Part shown: positions 47,640-59,370 of the stretch, in pieces | Position numbering within the stretch: position 1 is the first letter of the stretch | How the letters are laid out: every line of letters begins with the position of its first letter | From: Calliopum simillimum | Taxonomy: Eukaryota > Arthropoda > Insecta > Diptera > Lauxaniidae | NCBI GenBank assembly: GCA_951812925.1 | Contig: OX638369.1 | Location: forward strand, 3,782,001-3,846,000 | Direction: 5' to 3' | DNA length: 64,000 nt | Notes under the pieces: model-generated | What the model was told of the DNA's origin: nothing | Database searches by the model: none | The model's input: the letters and a program-made list of their open reading frames with translations, nothing else | Made by a program: the position numbers and the translations under genes

Positions 47640-47890
47640 TTATGCAGATTTCTTAATTGCTCACGTATAAGCAAAGGCAGCTCATCGCTACCCTTCGAAG
47701 TGTCATCGTAGCCAACAAAAATTCCAGCTCATAACAGGCAACTTCCAAAGTGACTCCAGGCCTTCCACAGCGCCTCCTGATCTGAGAAAAAGACTCATAG
47801 TCATCGCCAGAGACTTTCCATCGCCATCGTGTGTATGCCCAATGGGCTGAGAGCGTCTCTACAATCATCGTCGCCGAAGCGGAGTCTTAT
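47640..47890 (-). other. GC-richer coding-like relic, unrecognised
   Basis: Two minus-strand frames are open over parts of this block. One reads FVGYDDTSKGSDELPLLIRE, the other contains YTRWRWKVSGDDYESF. Switching between them suggests a frame-damaged relic. No family was recognised. Confidence 0.25.
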
Positions 47891-47954
47891 CAAAGTTATA
47901 CCCTTGAAATTTTATGCATGGTGAAAGCTTTAAATTTGGTTACCGACCAAACAA

Positions 47955-48320
47955 ATAATATTGATGTCATATGAAAGGTACCTTAATTGGCTACAAAATC
48001 GGTTGCAAAAATTTAAAATCCGAGTCATGAATTTCCAGATATGGCGAACTTTCGGTGCTATTGAGATGTTTTGGTAAATTGCATGAAAATTTCTTTGGTT
48101 TATTTTTTTGTTTTTCTATAAAACAAATATGCTACTGAAGGAAATCAGGTACAAATTACATAATAAATGAAAGGAAAAAAATTGGGCTTTCATAATTTGT
48201 TGGAAAAATAGTGATTTAAAAAAAATACATGTCAAAATTTTCGAAAATTTGCCATATCTCGAAAATCATTACTTGGACTTAAAACCAATTATGTAGCCAA
48301 TAAAAATACCTTTCATATTT
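47955..48320. repeat. Dispersed GGAGATATGG repeats, head-to-head pair
   Basis: TGATGTCATATGAAAGGTAC and AAAATCCGAGTCATGAA at 47960-48030 (plus) are followed by GCCATATCTCGAAAATC and CCTTTCATATTT (minus), forming an imperfect palindrome of the family described at 13155. Confidence 0.6.
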
Positions 48321-48359
48321 CTGTATGTTACAGGGTCTACTTACTCTATCTTCTTGTTT

Positions 48360-49369
48360 TTGATGGACTTTTATAGAAATAGTTGTTTCTGAGCAGATAT
48401 TATTAAAATAAGATTTCCTGAAAACTTATTTTCAATTATCTCCCCCACATTTCTGATCTTCCACAAGGGGATCTTACACAAAAAGAAAAGTCAAGAAAAT
48501 TCAGGCTATACAGAAGTAGGTAGTATTTTGTTGAAAATTAATGATATGGGATGGACAACAATTGTGGTGCTTCAATGTTGTTTTTTTATTTTATTTTATT
48601 TCTTTATTTCATTCGTTCTTGGCTCTTGTGTTATATGGTTACAAAAAACTTGTGCTTGTGTACTGTCGCATGTCCTGTTGGATGGCACATACATGGCTAT
48701 ACGCTATCTCTATATTGGTGTCCATTTCTCTTTTATTGTCAGTCGATACTTGAGAGATAAAAAATGCAGAAAAAAAACATCGAGTGCTTGGACATATTTT
48801 TATCACAATACAAATAAAAAAGGTCTAAGAAGTATTAACATTTGCATGCGCATATCCTTTTTAAGTTTGGCAGCTTTTTTCTTCGGGGTGACTGTCCATC
48901 TTTTTCTTTTGGGTGATTTTGTATTGGTGTGTGGACAAATAAATCACTCTGCTGCTTTGTAGAGCTGCAAACACACATGTATAAAAAAATACATAAACAT
49001 AAAGAGATATCTAATAGAAGATAGATACTTATAAGAACTAAATTGTGTTGTGCATAGAAATTTTTTTATATTGGGTGAACCCGGGACATATGGCACCTTT
49101 TTTGTAGAGCTACTATAAAACAAAAACTAAAAGTGATTTTTAAAGGAATTAAACACATATATATATTTTAATAAGTTAAAAAAAAATTGAAAATTATTGC
49201 AAATGTTATTGCAAACTAAAGCGCCAAATCACCCGAGACTATTGTTGATATGGCACCATATCATGAGTGACTTGGCACCCTAGGTGGATTTAAAGTTTTT
49301 GTTACCAGAATTGTTGCATATTTTCGTATAAGATGTATGAATATGTTTCATGTGACCAAATAAGGCACA
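48360..49369. other. No supported gene
   Basis: A 144-codon open frame at 48528-48962 is hydrophobic and T-rich, lacks start context or homology that I recognise, and competes with two overlapping frames. Confidence 0.35.
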
Positions 49370-49600
49370 TTACGCCAGTGGCTTTGTAAAAATAAAGTTT
49401 AGAAATTTTTAATACTCAACAATCATTAGAAATTTTTTCAAGGCCAAGACCAAGATCGAGACAAAGACTTAATACCCAAGATCAAAATCAAGATCAAGAC
49501 CAAAACTCAATATCAAAATCAAGACCAAGACTCAATGTCCGAGATCAAGACCAAGACTGCTATGGCCTTGGTCTTGGTTTGCTAATCACTAATTGCCATA
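49370..49600 (+). repeat. CAAGACCAAGATC repeat with shared flank, copy 1
   Basis: ATACTCAACAATC then CAAGATCGAGACAAAGAC, TTAATACCCAAGATC, and repeated AAGACCAAGACT units up to CTGCTATGGCCTTGG. The same flank and order occur at 56410-56625, so this is a mobile family with an internal hexamer array. Confidence 0.7.
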
Positions 49601-50437
49601 CGATGCATTGGTTGTGTTTTCCGCTTTAAGTTTTCCACTTTCTACTGGACCATATAATCAGAAGATGTTTTAATTCTTTCCATTTATTTTCTTGTATTCA
49701 TCTTAGAGTTTTTCTAAGCAGTAGGTGTAGGTGAGATTTCAATTAACATCACTCCCAAACAAGCATTAAGTGTATTAAAAATTTCATGAAGGATTTTAGA
49801 GTCGCTTGACTGTCCGATGCCGTAAGGGCCCCTTTGTAGACATTCTCTGACGCACAACTCTAAAGCGTGGATTCCCACCTGAAAAATGGAAGTTTTTTTT
49901 TGCCATTGCAACTGCTTTTAGGAATCTTGGTCTTACAACTCCAGCACCTGCGCTGCCATCTTTCATTTTGGACCCATCAGTGAACCATAACCGTGAGCCC
50001 TGTTTTCCGTTTACACTATTCCTCTACCACTCAGCACTGTTATCGATTACCACTTTGAATTTTCTAGGTAAAACCCATCTTATCGAATACTGCAAGATAT
50101 GGTGTATCCCAGAACACATTCATGAATTTGATATGCCCTGTTAGTTTACCAACTTTATGTTGGTGGAAATAAGCTAGTCAGAGGGCTGCACAGGCTGTTT
50201 CTTTCTTCACCATAAGAAAAAGAGGAATGTTTCCCGTCAGGCACGTCCTTAGTAAATTTTTTGTCTAGGTCTACTTCTAAATATTTTTTCTCCTTGGAAA
50301 ACGTTAGCACCGCTTTCCCTTAGTTTAAAGTCCTTAGGCTTAACAGTCTGTTTCGGGAAAAAGTACCAGTGTGAATTTACTAAGGTTAATTTCGAGTCTT
50401 TTCTCTCGGCACCAGCTTAGAGTTAAGCTGGGAGCTA

Positions 50438-51342
50438 CAGGGTCCGCCATCTAACGTTTTTTTTTCCACTAGTGCTTATTTCGTGAATGGTAACACTTAG
50501 CTCATGTCTGATTCAACAGATAATTAGTTTTATCCTTCCGCTAAACGAATATGGTTGTGTATACGCTTGAACAACGCTTCGCTAAGTGGGCCTGCGATCG
50601 ACTTGCAGAAGATACCAATTTTGCCAAAAAAATCATCTTTTCAGATGAAGCTCATTTTGATCTTGGCGGGTATGTAAACAAGCAAAGTTGCCGCATTCGG
50701 GGCACAGAAAACCCGCACGCATGCATTGAAAAGCCGCTGCACCCAAAACGAGTCACTGTTTGGTGAGGATTTTGGTCCAGAGGCATAATTGGGCCATTTT
50801 TCTTCGGAGTGGCCGTTACAGTCAATGGCGATCGTTTTCGGGCCATGTTGAACGAATTTTTGTTCACAAAAATTGAAGAGGAGGATATTGGCAACATTTG
50901 GTTTCAACAGGACGGCGCTACGTGCCACACAGCCGAAGCAACACTCAATGTTTTGCGCCCTGTTTTTGAAGATCGCATTATCAGCCGCAGAGCTGATGTC
51001 GTTTGACCATCTCGGAGCTGCGATTTGACACCGTAGGACTATTATTTGTGGGGTGCCTTAAAGATAAGTGTTACGCCGACAAGCCAGAGACAATTGACGC
51101 TTTAAAGGACAATATTCGTGAAGCCATTGGTGAAATACAGCTACACAATCGATAATGTGCTTAAAAATTGGACCGATTGTGTAGGCTACTGCATGGCCAG
51201 CCGAGACAGCCATTTGAATAAAATTATTTTTCATTATTAACCGAAAGAATTGTACTTTCAAATAAAAAAAGAAATTTGAGAAAATATTCAGTAGTTTTTT
51301 TTATAGAATTTTCAAAAAAAAAAAGTTATTTGGCGGACCCTG
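50438..51342 (+). mobile_element. 905-bp Tc1/mariner-superfamily element
   Basis: CAGGGTCCGCCA at the left and TGGCGGACCCTG at the right, each flanked by TA (50436-50437 and 51343-51344). The inverted ends continue imperfectly as TCTAACGTTTTTTT against AAAAAAGTTATT. The element retains the C-terminal two thirds of a transposase and has lost the DNA-binding N-terminus. It is inserted in the LINE fossil. Confidence 0.92.
50551..51240 (+). pseudogene. IS630-type transposase, N-truncated with stops
   Basis: Motifs in order: KKIIFSDEAHFDLGGYVNK (first Asp), CIEKPLHPKRVTVW, IWFQQDGATCHTAEATLNVL (second Asp), RSCDLTP.DYYLWG (third Asp), and a tail with DNIREAIGEIQ. Three in-frame stops lie at about 50764, 51004 and 51033, two of them TGA, with a small frameshift after LWG. 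The helix-turn-helix region is absent. It is inactive. Confidence 0.9.
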
Positions 51343-51877
51343 TATTTGTATTCGTTCAACTACGTATAGTCAAACTTGCCTCTAACTGTAATTACTTGAT
51401 CGTTAGCAAAGTCTAGGATCTAGAATTTTTGATCAGAATTTATAATAATTCATAGATGACCGTTTAGCGGTGGCAGTACGTCTGCCTGAAGGCATTCTTT
51501 AATTATCTTCACAGTTAGTCTTTCTGTACTCGGTTCATAGTTCCTCAATGGAATTAAATGTCGTGTTGTCAAAGGCTCTCTACATATCAATAGATGAACA
51601 AAGAACTACTTCTTTATCCCCCCAAAGTCTTCTCTATTCTGGTGGTGGGGGTATGTATGGCGGTTTCAGTCGATTTACATATTTGATAAGCATATTGTTC
51701 AGGATGAACTGAACTGAGCTACTGATCCAAAATTTTCTTCATTGTTTTAAAAAGACTTATTGATCTATTTTTCGTTTTGCCCCACTTTGGGAATGAAATC
51801 AACTCGAGCTTCAGTCCAGTCTTCAGGCACTACTCCTAGATCTAGGCTGAGTCTGAAGAAATATCTTCTAACTATTA

Positions 51878-52331
51878 CACAGGCCCACAAAAAAAAAGTA
51901 CCATGCGCGATAGATCAGACCAACTGAACTTTATGTTTTCGGGGCCGCTGAATCCGAATATGGTGTCAGAATAGCGAAGTTGGTTCGGGTTTTTTCAGAA
52001 ATCAGCAATTATGCTGAAAAATTTGAGATTTTTTTCACTGTGCACAGGTCAAAAAAAAAAAAAAGTACCATGCGCGAAAGATCAGACCACCTGAACTTTA
52101 TGTTTTCGGGGTCGCTGAATCCGAATATGGTGCCAGATTAGCGAAGTTGGTTCGCGTTTTTTCAGAAACCAGCAAAAATCAGTAATTTTCAGCATTATTG
52201 TTGATTTCTGAAAAAACGCGAACCAACTTCGCTATTCTGGCACCATATTCGGATTCAGCGACCCCGAAAACATAAAGTCCAGGTGGTCTGATCTTTCGCG
52301 CATGGTACTTTTTTTTTTTTGTGGGCCTGTG
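51878..52331. mobile_element. Three-armed inverted-repeat element
   Basis: CACAGGCCCAC at the left is mirrored by GTGGGCCTGTG at the right. Each end is followed by poly-A/T and GTACCATGCGCGA. The unit TTTATGTTTTCGGGG(C/T)CGCT with CCGAATATGGTG occurs twice in direct orientation and once inverted. TTA flanks both sides and could be a 3-bp duplication. No coding frame. Confidence 0.8.
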
Positions 52332-53439
52332 TTATTAATAATGGGTGCCAATATGACTATAACTTTATGTAACAGATAAGCTTGAGTATTGTCTACCACA
52401 GAAGAATAAAATTTGATTTAAACAAATCGTATCAGTGTTTAAAACAAAAAAAAAAAAAAAATAGAAATGTTTACAGTACAAGCTCTAAAAATGTTAAGCA
52501 AATATTTAGATATGTAACTTAGTGTCATATGTATGTCAAGCTCCCGCTGATAGCCCTGGCAACTTAAATGAAAATTTTAATTTTTGATATTCGAATTATT
52601 TTTTTTATGCATGGAAATTTTCAACCACAAAAACCAATAATGAAAATGAAAGCAATTGCAGCTGCTAATCTCCCTGAAGGATAATTCCATTACTCGTTTG
52701 AGAAATCACACAAAATCTGTTTTTTTTTTGCAAAAACTTTAATTAATGTTTTCTTAACCCCCCAAGCGTCAATTCTGCTCCACTTTTTATTCTTGAATTT
52801 TATTTCATTTCTGTGTATTTTATTTTTGCACTCATGCGCTTTGAGTGCTTTTCTTGTAAATTCCTTTTTGGTACATCAACGAAATGTCCTTGTGTGGTGC
52901 AAAGTATTTTGCTAATCCTTTTGCCATCAATTTCACTAATGGGAATTAAATATTCCTGAAAATGTGCTACGATGGTTCCTTTGGCATCGATAAACATTGC
53001 ATTCGTTATGAATTAACATCAGGGGCATAGGCAGCAACGCAGGCAAAGGATGAGGGGGCAGCGTCGTTATGCTGCAGAGCTGGAAGGGTGAAATGTGGCA
53101 TAATACTCTGCTATGTTATTGTGCAAATGTTTACTGCAGCACGTTACTTGAGAAATCATTGAGAATCGTTTGCATGAATAATGTTGCAGTGGTGGTGCAG
53201 AGTACGTAAGGTGCCACATAAGCTTCGAGAATATAGAATCCCTACAAAAAATTAAACATTGGTATTTGGTATTTTGTAATGTTTTACGTAAAGAACTGGC
53301 AAAGCAAAGCAAAAGGACAAGGCGAAATCATTATCATCATATGGATTGACGAACGAAATCGTCTCAGACCTTGTTCTTATCCCTTAACCTCAATATATTT
53401 GCTTAATTTTTTTGTTGGTAAGGTTTTGAGGAGGAGAAG
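52332..53439. other. No supported gene
   Basis: A 65-codon minus-strand frame at 52800-52997 (MFIDAKGTIVAHFQEYLIPI start) looks somewhat protein-like but has no recognised relative and no upstream continuity. Confidence 0.35.
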
Positions 53440-53950
53440 TGCACAAAATTTTTAAATCCCTGAATCGATTTAATGAAAATTGGTATGTAGATAGTGCCAG
53501 GCCCCCAAAAGAAAAATTGCTCTCATCATTAAAAAGCTGAAACGATTTTTGTGAAATTTGGTTTGGAGATAGGAATAGCACTAAGGAACGATTATATGAT
53601 AATTGGGCAGTGCCACGCCTTGGAAATGGAAAATGAAAATCGGTATGGAAACAGGGCTAACACTCAGAAACGATAGCAAACTTTTGTTTTTCAGTGGGTG
53701 GTGCCACGCCCCTTAATGGACAAATCGCTCTCACGGCCAAACGGCTGCATCGATTTTTATGAAATTTGGTATGGAGATAGGGTTAAAACCATAAAACGAC
53801 CTTAATGTTTTTAAGTGGGTGGTGCTATGCCCTTTAATAGAAAAATCGTTCTTCTGGCTAACCCACTGGATTGATTTTTGTAAAAAGTTCTATGGTGATA
53901 GGGTTTACACTAAGGAACGACAAAATGACCTTAATGTTTTTAAGTTTTTA
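53440..53950 (+). repeat. Tandem ~130-bp GGTGCCACGCCC-family array, ~4 units
   Basis: Each unit has ATCGATTTTTATGAAATTTGG, GGAGATAGGGTTA, an ACTAAGGAACGA block, and AGTGGGTGGTGCCACGCCC. Units are 75-90% similar by eye. The same unit occurs singly at 37146-37330 and twice at 55920-56180. Confidence 0.75.
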
Positions 53951-54419
53951 CTAATGAGTATATGTTTGGTTAAGTTAAATGCTGGGTGGTCTTTTTAAAT
54001 TCAAATCGAAATGGTCGAATTTCGACCACAAGGCAAACTCTAGCTTACACAAAAATTTGATTAAAAAGAATCGCCACTTGTTTTTTTTTTATTGGTAATA
54101 AAATATTTGAAATCTTGTCTGTCCCATATTCAAAATACTTGAGCGGAAAATATTTGCTTCATCATACCTACATTTTAACATTCCACCGCCACTGATCATC
54201 ACCAATCAAAGTGTCCAACACATCAAATGAAATCATTGCTGGCTGGCATCATTCCCCCACATTCTGCATATAATGAAGAACGCCCACCACAGTAGCAATC
54301 TCTGCACTCAGCATGTGGCAAGAAGAGAGGTTTCTGCTACAGTCTTGCAACCAAATTGACAGACAGGGAATTAAAATTCCTAAATGGCCAACTGAAAAGG
54401 ATCCAAAAGGACTTCTAGC

Positions 54420-54690
54420 AGCAGATGTTGTTGTATATTTGTTGGTGTTGTTGTTGTTATTTTTGCCATTGGTCCTTGCTGTTGCTACCGCATAAATTCA
54501 CACCATTTTATAGCGGTTACGGCACAAGTACGAACACCGACACCGGCATCAACATTGGACTCTACTACGGACACAACTATGGTTGCAATATTAATAACGT
54601 GAAAATGAAATGGGTCTTAAAGGAATTTAAATGGTTTCACTTGTGCAACAACGGCAACAACAACAACAGCAACAATAACAACAAAGAGCG
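54420..54690. repeat. GTT / CAACAA microsatellite patches
   Basis: TTGTTGTATATTTGTTGGTG at 54426 and CAACAACGGCAACAACAAC at 54643. Overlapping open frames are low-complexity artefacts. Confidence 0.6.
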
Positions 54691-55119
54691 TTCCAACTTT
54701 TAAAGGTAGCGAGGAAATGCTGGTGTTGTTTCTGATGAGATAAGGTACCAGTGTCCTTTTTCCGACTTGTGCATATTTTATGTTTGCATTTTAATGGAAA
54801 TTAATGTGAAATGCGCAAAACGTAGACTAATTTTGATTTACGTAATGATTTACGTTGCCTGAATTAAAATCCTTTATGTAACCACTTGGCGATGACAACA
54901 AGGATAACAATGACAGTAACAAGACGGTCAGTTTTGAACTGAAAAAAAAGGATATCAGAAAAAAACAAATAAATTATGGAAAAATTAATAAACAAATTTT
55001 TAATTTTCTTAAAGTAACTCAAATTTAACTCGGAATATTTTAAGGACGTAGTAAACGAGGAAAATGCAATGAATGATACATCACTTTTCGAGCTACGATC
55101 AATGCCATTGGCTGCCATT

Positions 55120-55705
55120 TTCTGATGGATAGTTTTTTTTAAATGCGTCAGAGAAGTTCATCTATTGACGTGAAATAACCCCGCCGGAAAAATTCCATAG
55201 GGGTTAAATCAGAATTGCGTGGAGGCTAATTTAGCTTAAAAAGCGCTCAATTGCCTGGTTTACAAATTCAAGCCTTTGACTGGTACCAATTGAATTTTAC
55301 AGGGATCCAACTTTAGATTTTTGTGCATAATACGGTGTAATGACGATTTAGGCACATTTATAGCACTTGCGAACTGAAAAGTTCGGATCATCACAAATAG
55401 TCTGGTTAACACTCTCCACGTTTTCTGCCATTCCTGATGATCTTGGTCGCCTCCTTTTTTGATATTTTCAATGTTGTACCGATCTTCTCAAACGTCTTCA
55501 CCCATTTTCGAATTAGAGGTGAAAGCCTCGAACATTTGCCGAATCATTCACAGAATCACCTATTTTGTAAAACTCTCTTGCTTCCGAAAAATATTTCATA
55601 GTGACTAAATTCTTAAGAGCCAGACTACCAACTGATATACCCCCCGCGCCTTTCAGATTCGTTGCGTTTACACAGGAAGCTAAACAATTATACACTTTCT
55701 TTTAG
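55120..55705 (-). pseudogene. Second mariner-superfamily relic, internally deleted
   Basis: The minus strand contains RPRSSGMAENVESVNQTICD, DDPNFSVRK and LHRIMHKN-like pieces, which is the paired helix-turn-helix region of IS630-type transposases. It then jumps to a FNPYGIFPAGLFHVN stretch resembling the region around the third catalytic Asp. The catalytic middle is missing. An AGGACACCCTATA motif near 55704 could be one terminus. It differs in family from the 1316 and 50438 elements. Confidence 0.6.
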
Positions 55706-55919
55706 GACACCCTATATAAAACAAAATTTATACTGCTTTGCTTTCTAATCAAAAATCGATTTAAGCAATTTTTCCATTTTGCAATAGATATTTTGAAAGT
55801 TTTGCTTACATGGAAGGAAGAGTTCACCATAATTACGACCATTTTGGATTGACTTTAAAAAGTCCACCTAACTCTTAACTTAAGGAATCGAATTCTCATC
55901 AGTAACCATGCCTGTGCAT

Positions 55920-56180
55920 TTTTTCTTTGGGGGCGTGGCAAAACCGACTTGAAAACTTAAAGATGATATTGTCGTTTCTTAGTCTTAAGTCTATCTCCTT
56001 AACAAATTTCATAAAAATTGACGCAGTGGTTTAGCCATAAGGGCGTTATTTTTTCACTTAGTGGCACCGCACACTTAAAAACATTAGGATCATGTTATTG
56101 TTTCTCAGTGCCAACCTCATTTCCATACTAAAATTCATAAAATTCGGTGTAGTGGTTTAGCTGTGAGAGCGCTTTTTTTA
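55920..56180 (-). repeat. GGTGCCACGCCC-family repeats, two units
   Basis: GGGGGCGTGGCAAAACCGAC, GATATTGTCGTTTCTTAGT, AACAAATTTCATAAAAATTG and TTAGTGGCACCGCACAC, then a second unit. The orientation is opposite to 53440-53950. Confidence 0.6.
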
Positions 56181-56409
56181 AAAAAAGATAATGCTCCTCT
56201 CTAAAAAAAAAATCAATTAAATATGGCATAGAAAGAGGGACTGAATTGGTTTGGCAATTTTTTGAGACCAAGATCAAGACTGCTATGGTCTCGGTCATAA
56301 TGGTCATCAAGACCAAGACTGGTTTTCAATCTTGGTAATTTATAATTAATAGGTGCGTCACACCCGTTCCAAGTATAAAATCGTCTCCCAATTCGAAATT
56401 TGGCATCTT

Positions 56410-56625
56410 AAGAACCCAACTGCTTTGCCAAAGTAAAGATTGGATATTTCGAATACTCAACAATCTTTGGAATTTTTTTCAAAATCAAGACTAAGATCGA
56501 GTCCAAGACTTAATGCCTAAGATCAAGACCAAGACTGAAAATCAAAACCAAAGCCGAAGCCAAGACCAAGACCAAGACTAGATGTCCAATATCAAGAGCA
56601 AGACCAAGACCTCTATGGTATAGGG
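56410..56625 (+). repeat. CAAGACCAAGATC repeat with shared flank, copy 2
   Basis: ATACTCAACAATCTTTGGAA leads into AAGATCGAGTCCAAGACTTA and AAGACCAAGACC units, ending in CTCTATGG. A partial inverted copy (CAAGATCAAGACTGCTATGG) lies at 56265-56335. Confidence 0.65.
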
Positions 56626-58048
56626 GGGCTCTTTTGGAAATTTTTTGTTAAAATGTTACATAAACCAATCATATTCGGTTGCATTATTTCAAATAACGCT
56701 TTCACTGTTGCATTTCGAAGATTGTATAATTACCTACCATACCTTCTTATTATAATTCCACAAGTCTTTGTCCAGACCTTGCCTCGAGTGTTTCTAGTAT
56801 TTATATTCATTATCTGGTATTTATTTATGCTCCATCGCGTTTTCAATATTTTTGTATATTAGACCTTTGGATTGGAACTGTCTTCGAGCTCTTCGCTATG
56901 CCATTATGTAATTTTGATTCCATAAACTGATAGAGTCGGGAATAACGAGTTCAATAGTTTTTAGGCTAGGAAATTCGAACTATTTTTGAGCTTTCTAACA
57001 GTAGTTTCGGGCTGTCTTAAAAATTGTTTTTTTTATTTTTTTTCAAAAATAAGCAATACGGGTGCGATGATGTGGTGTCAAAAACGTTCAATACTTCCAA
57101 ATCGATTGGTGATTTTTTTTCAAGTGTCCTTAAATATAGCCCTATGTGGGTCATTTTCGAACATAATCCAAAAAAAATTTTTCTTTCCAAAAATAGTTTA
57201 AGAACCATCCAATATATTTTACATAAATTGATTTTGAAAATTTTGTCTAGGCCGTAACATGAGTTTTTCCACTAAAAATTCATAGAACTAATTGCTTGCG
57301 AGTATTTTCTTTAAAAGGGTTACCCAATTTTTGTTAGTCGAAATCGCAATATAGAAAAATTACTCAAATAAAAAAAAAAAAAAAAAAAAAAATAAAAAAA
57401 AATTGAGAACTAATTGGAAACTATTGAATTGCTTACAGATACTAACAAATGTTACAAAAAATTTGTCTGTAGCAAAATCTGATTCCACTGTAAAACTCTT
57501 CTCTGTGTAAAGCATCATTTAGAGCGAATAAGACGCAAAAAAGTAGGCTATAAAATTACAACACATTTGCTCAAGTGCAAATAATTTTAAAAGCAAAAAC
57601 TTAGAATAAAAAATAAAATAAAAAATAAATAAATTTTGGGCTGCTGCTGCTGGCGGCAATATGGGCGCCAGGAGTGGCACTTAAAGTGCTCATAAATTCA
57701 AGTTCTAGCAACCAACCAGTTTAGCATGCGTCATTGTATTTGTGGCCATTTGGCGACGTGAGCAACAAACGCCACCGAGTGCCAGCGACATAAATTGCAA
57801 AAGAATTGCCACTTTACGGTCGTAAGGATCGCATAATCCTTGGCAAGCAAGAAAAAAAAGGAGCATAAAATTTCCAAAAAAAGAAACTAATAAAATAAAT
57901 TTTTTTTTTCCCAACAAATGTGACACAACAAAAACTTTTAAAAAATTTTACCCATCATAAAAAAAAACAAATAAAATAAAAATCTTTGTCAAGCACTGAA
58001 GTATGCGAAAATGTTTCGGGATATGTGGATGATAATAAAAAACTACTG
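56626..58048. other. No supported gene
   Basis: Short hydrophobic frames near 56653-57257 are T-rich and overlap one another. A poly-A tract lies near 57369-57391. Confidence 0.4.
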
Positions 58049-58467
58049 ATGGTGCTATATTTGGCCTGGCTAAAGATGAAATTCTCTATTTATACCGAAA
58101 CAGTTAAAAAACTTTGCTTGCAAGTGATGTCGCATGCCTTCATATCAGAATTCACCTAAGTAGATTTTGTTTTGTTTTTTCTTGTATAGGCAGTAGGTGT
58201 GTCCGCTGACCGATTCGTTCATTTTCAATCCCACGAGATTAGTTTCATGATGGAGGCAGTGTACAAAATTACCTCGAATTATCTTGCTTTTAAAACATAT
58301 TCAAGTGGTTTCAACGAAAAGACAGCCAGCTAGATGAACATGGCTACTTCTACTCAATGAGATATGCTGATCAAGAATGTAAATACTTCTCTATACCTGC
58401 CACACCTCCTTCTGTGCATTATATATGGAAGAACAAAGTGAATATAACCTGGGTGTAGGGTTAAAAA
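58049..58467 (+). mobile_element. mini-me-like repeat, copy 3 (diverged)
   Basis: GGTGCTATATTTGGCCTGGC at the left, GACAGCCAGCTAGATGAAC, GCTGATCAAGAATGTAAATA and a tail GGGTGTAGGGTTAAAA. It is internally deleted and more diverged than the 7960 copy. Confidence 0.55.
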
Positions 58468-58518
58468 CGATTTTCGACTGAATTTCATGTTAAGAACTGT
58501 TTTTCTTTTTATTTTCAA

Positions 58519-58930
58519 ACATTAGTTAACCATTAGTTATACCCGCAAATTTCATTAGTTAACCATTAGTCAACTAACAGCTGTTACTTATGAAATAGAA
58601 TCCACATAACTTTTATGAAAATTCTTAAAATGTTTTCAAACATAGGAGATTGATATCGAAAACGGCGCATTGTGGTTGATCGTCGGCAACAAGTTTTGAG
58701 AAATCATGTGCCTTTTTTCCAAACTATAATACCGACTAATTTTGTGACAGATTTCGCTTGCACTCTTGCCACTTTTGCACTTTTAGTACTCAATTATATT
58801 TTTATAATTTTATCAGGAAATTCATTTCTTCTTTTAGCCGTGTTGCCATATTTTTCTTTAATTAATTGTTTTAGTTGTGAATTTCAACTATTAGTTAAAC
58901 TTTTCTTACTATTTTAGTTAACTAATTGGT
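58519..58930. repeat. TTAGTTAAC(T/C)A motif cluster
   Basis: ATTAGTTAACCATTAGT occurs twice near 58522-58575, and TTTTAGTTAACTAATTGG near 58912, around an unremarkable 300-bp core. Similar palindromic motifs occur at 38541-38610. Confidence 0.35.
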
Positions 58931-59370
58931 TTTGGATTTTAAGACCAACGTCATTTTGGTATACCTGACTAACTTAAGTGCTAAGGAAACCTCATTTACA
59001 ATACAGAATTCTCCTACATTTTTATCAAACATCAAATTGCTGGAGAACGGTGTGTGGGGCCTGCAATACTGTCGCCAGAATTCTTTTTGGATTCTATAAC
59101 CAAGCAATACCATGCATATCAAGTAATGGTATTCGAACCACTACCCTTTCAAATCAACCATTGAAGATTAATTTGTGTTTCAAATTGTCGTTACAACTTA
59201 CGTAATCTATATATTAATACGCAAGACAAAAACTTGTAAGAATAAAAGCAGAAAAAATTGGTTTCGCTCAATTCTGAGCATATATATATGGTACTTTTGA
59301 GTGCATAGTAAAGTTTGATTCTTAAGATTCGTACAAAAGTCTTCAGTTTAATTTTTAGTGAATACGCAAA

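Larger units (their letters stand above)
49700..51877 (-). pseudogene. Decayed LINE (Jockey/R1-like RT plus RNase H)
   Basis: Minus-strand pieces in several frames follow the order of a non-LTR polymerase. LGVVPEDWTEARVDFIPKVG lies near 51770-51830; a DIEGAFDNT-type region, seen as PLTTRHLIPL, and RLTVKIIKECLQADVLPPLN lie at 51470-51580. EKRLEINLSKFTLVLFPET lies near 50340-50410, and the RNase H signature LWFTDGSKMKDGSAGAGVV near 49930-49990. Many stops and frameshifts make it a fossil. It is split by the 50438-51342 transposon and its upstream end abuts the 51878-52331 foldback. The clade is inferred from motif flavour. Confidence 0.75.

Noticed and set aside
48528..48962. 144-codon hydrophobic open frame
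   Set aside because: It is T-rich, overlaps two other open frames on the same strand, and shows no recognisable motif or gene signals.
49700..50330. A host RNase H gene
   Set aside because: The FTDGSK motif is accompanied by LINE-type reverse transcriptase pieces and many stops, so it is a retroelement fossil.
52800..52997. 65-codon minus-strand frame
   Set aside because: It looks slightly protein-like, but no partner exon, homology or transcript signals were visible.
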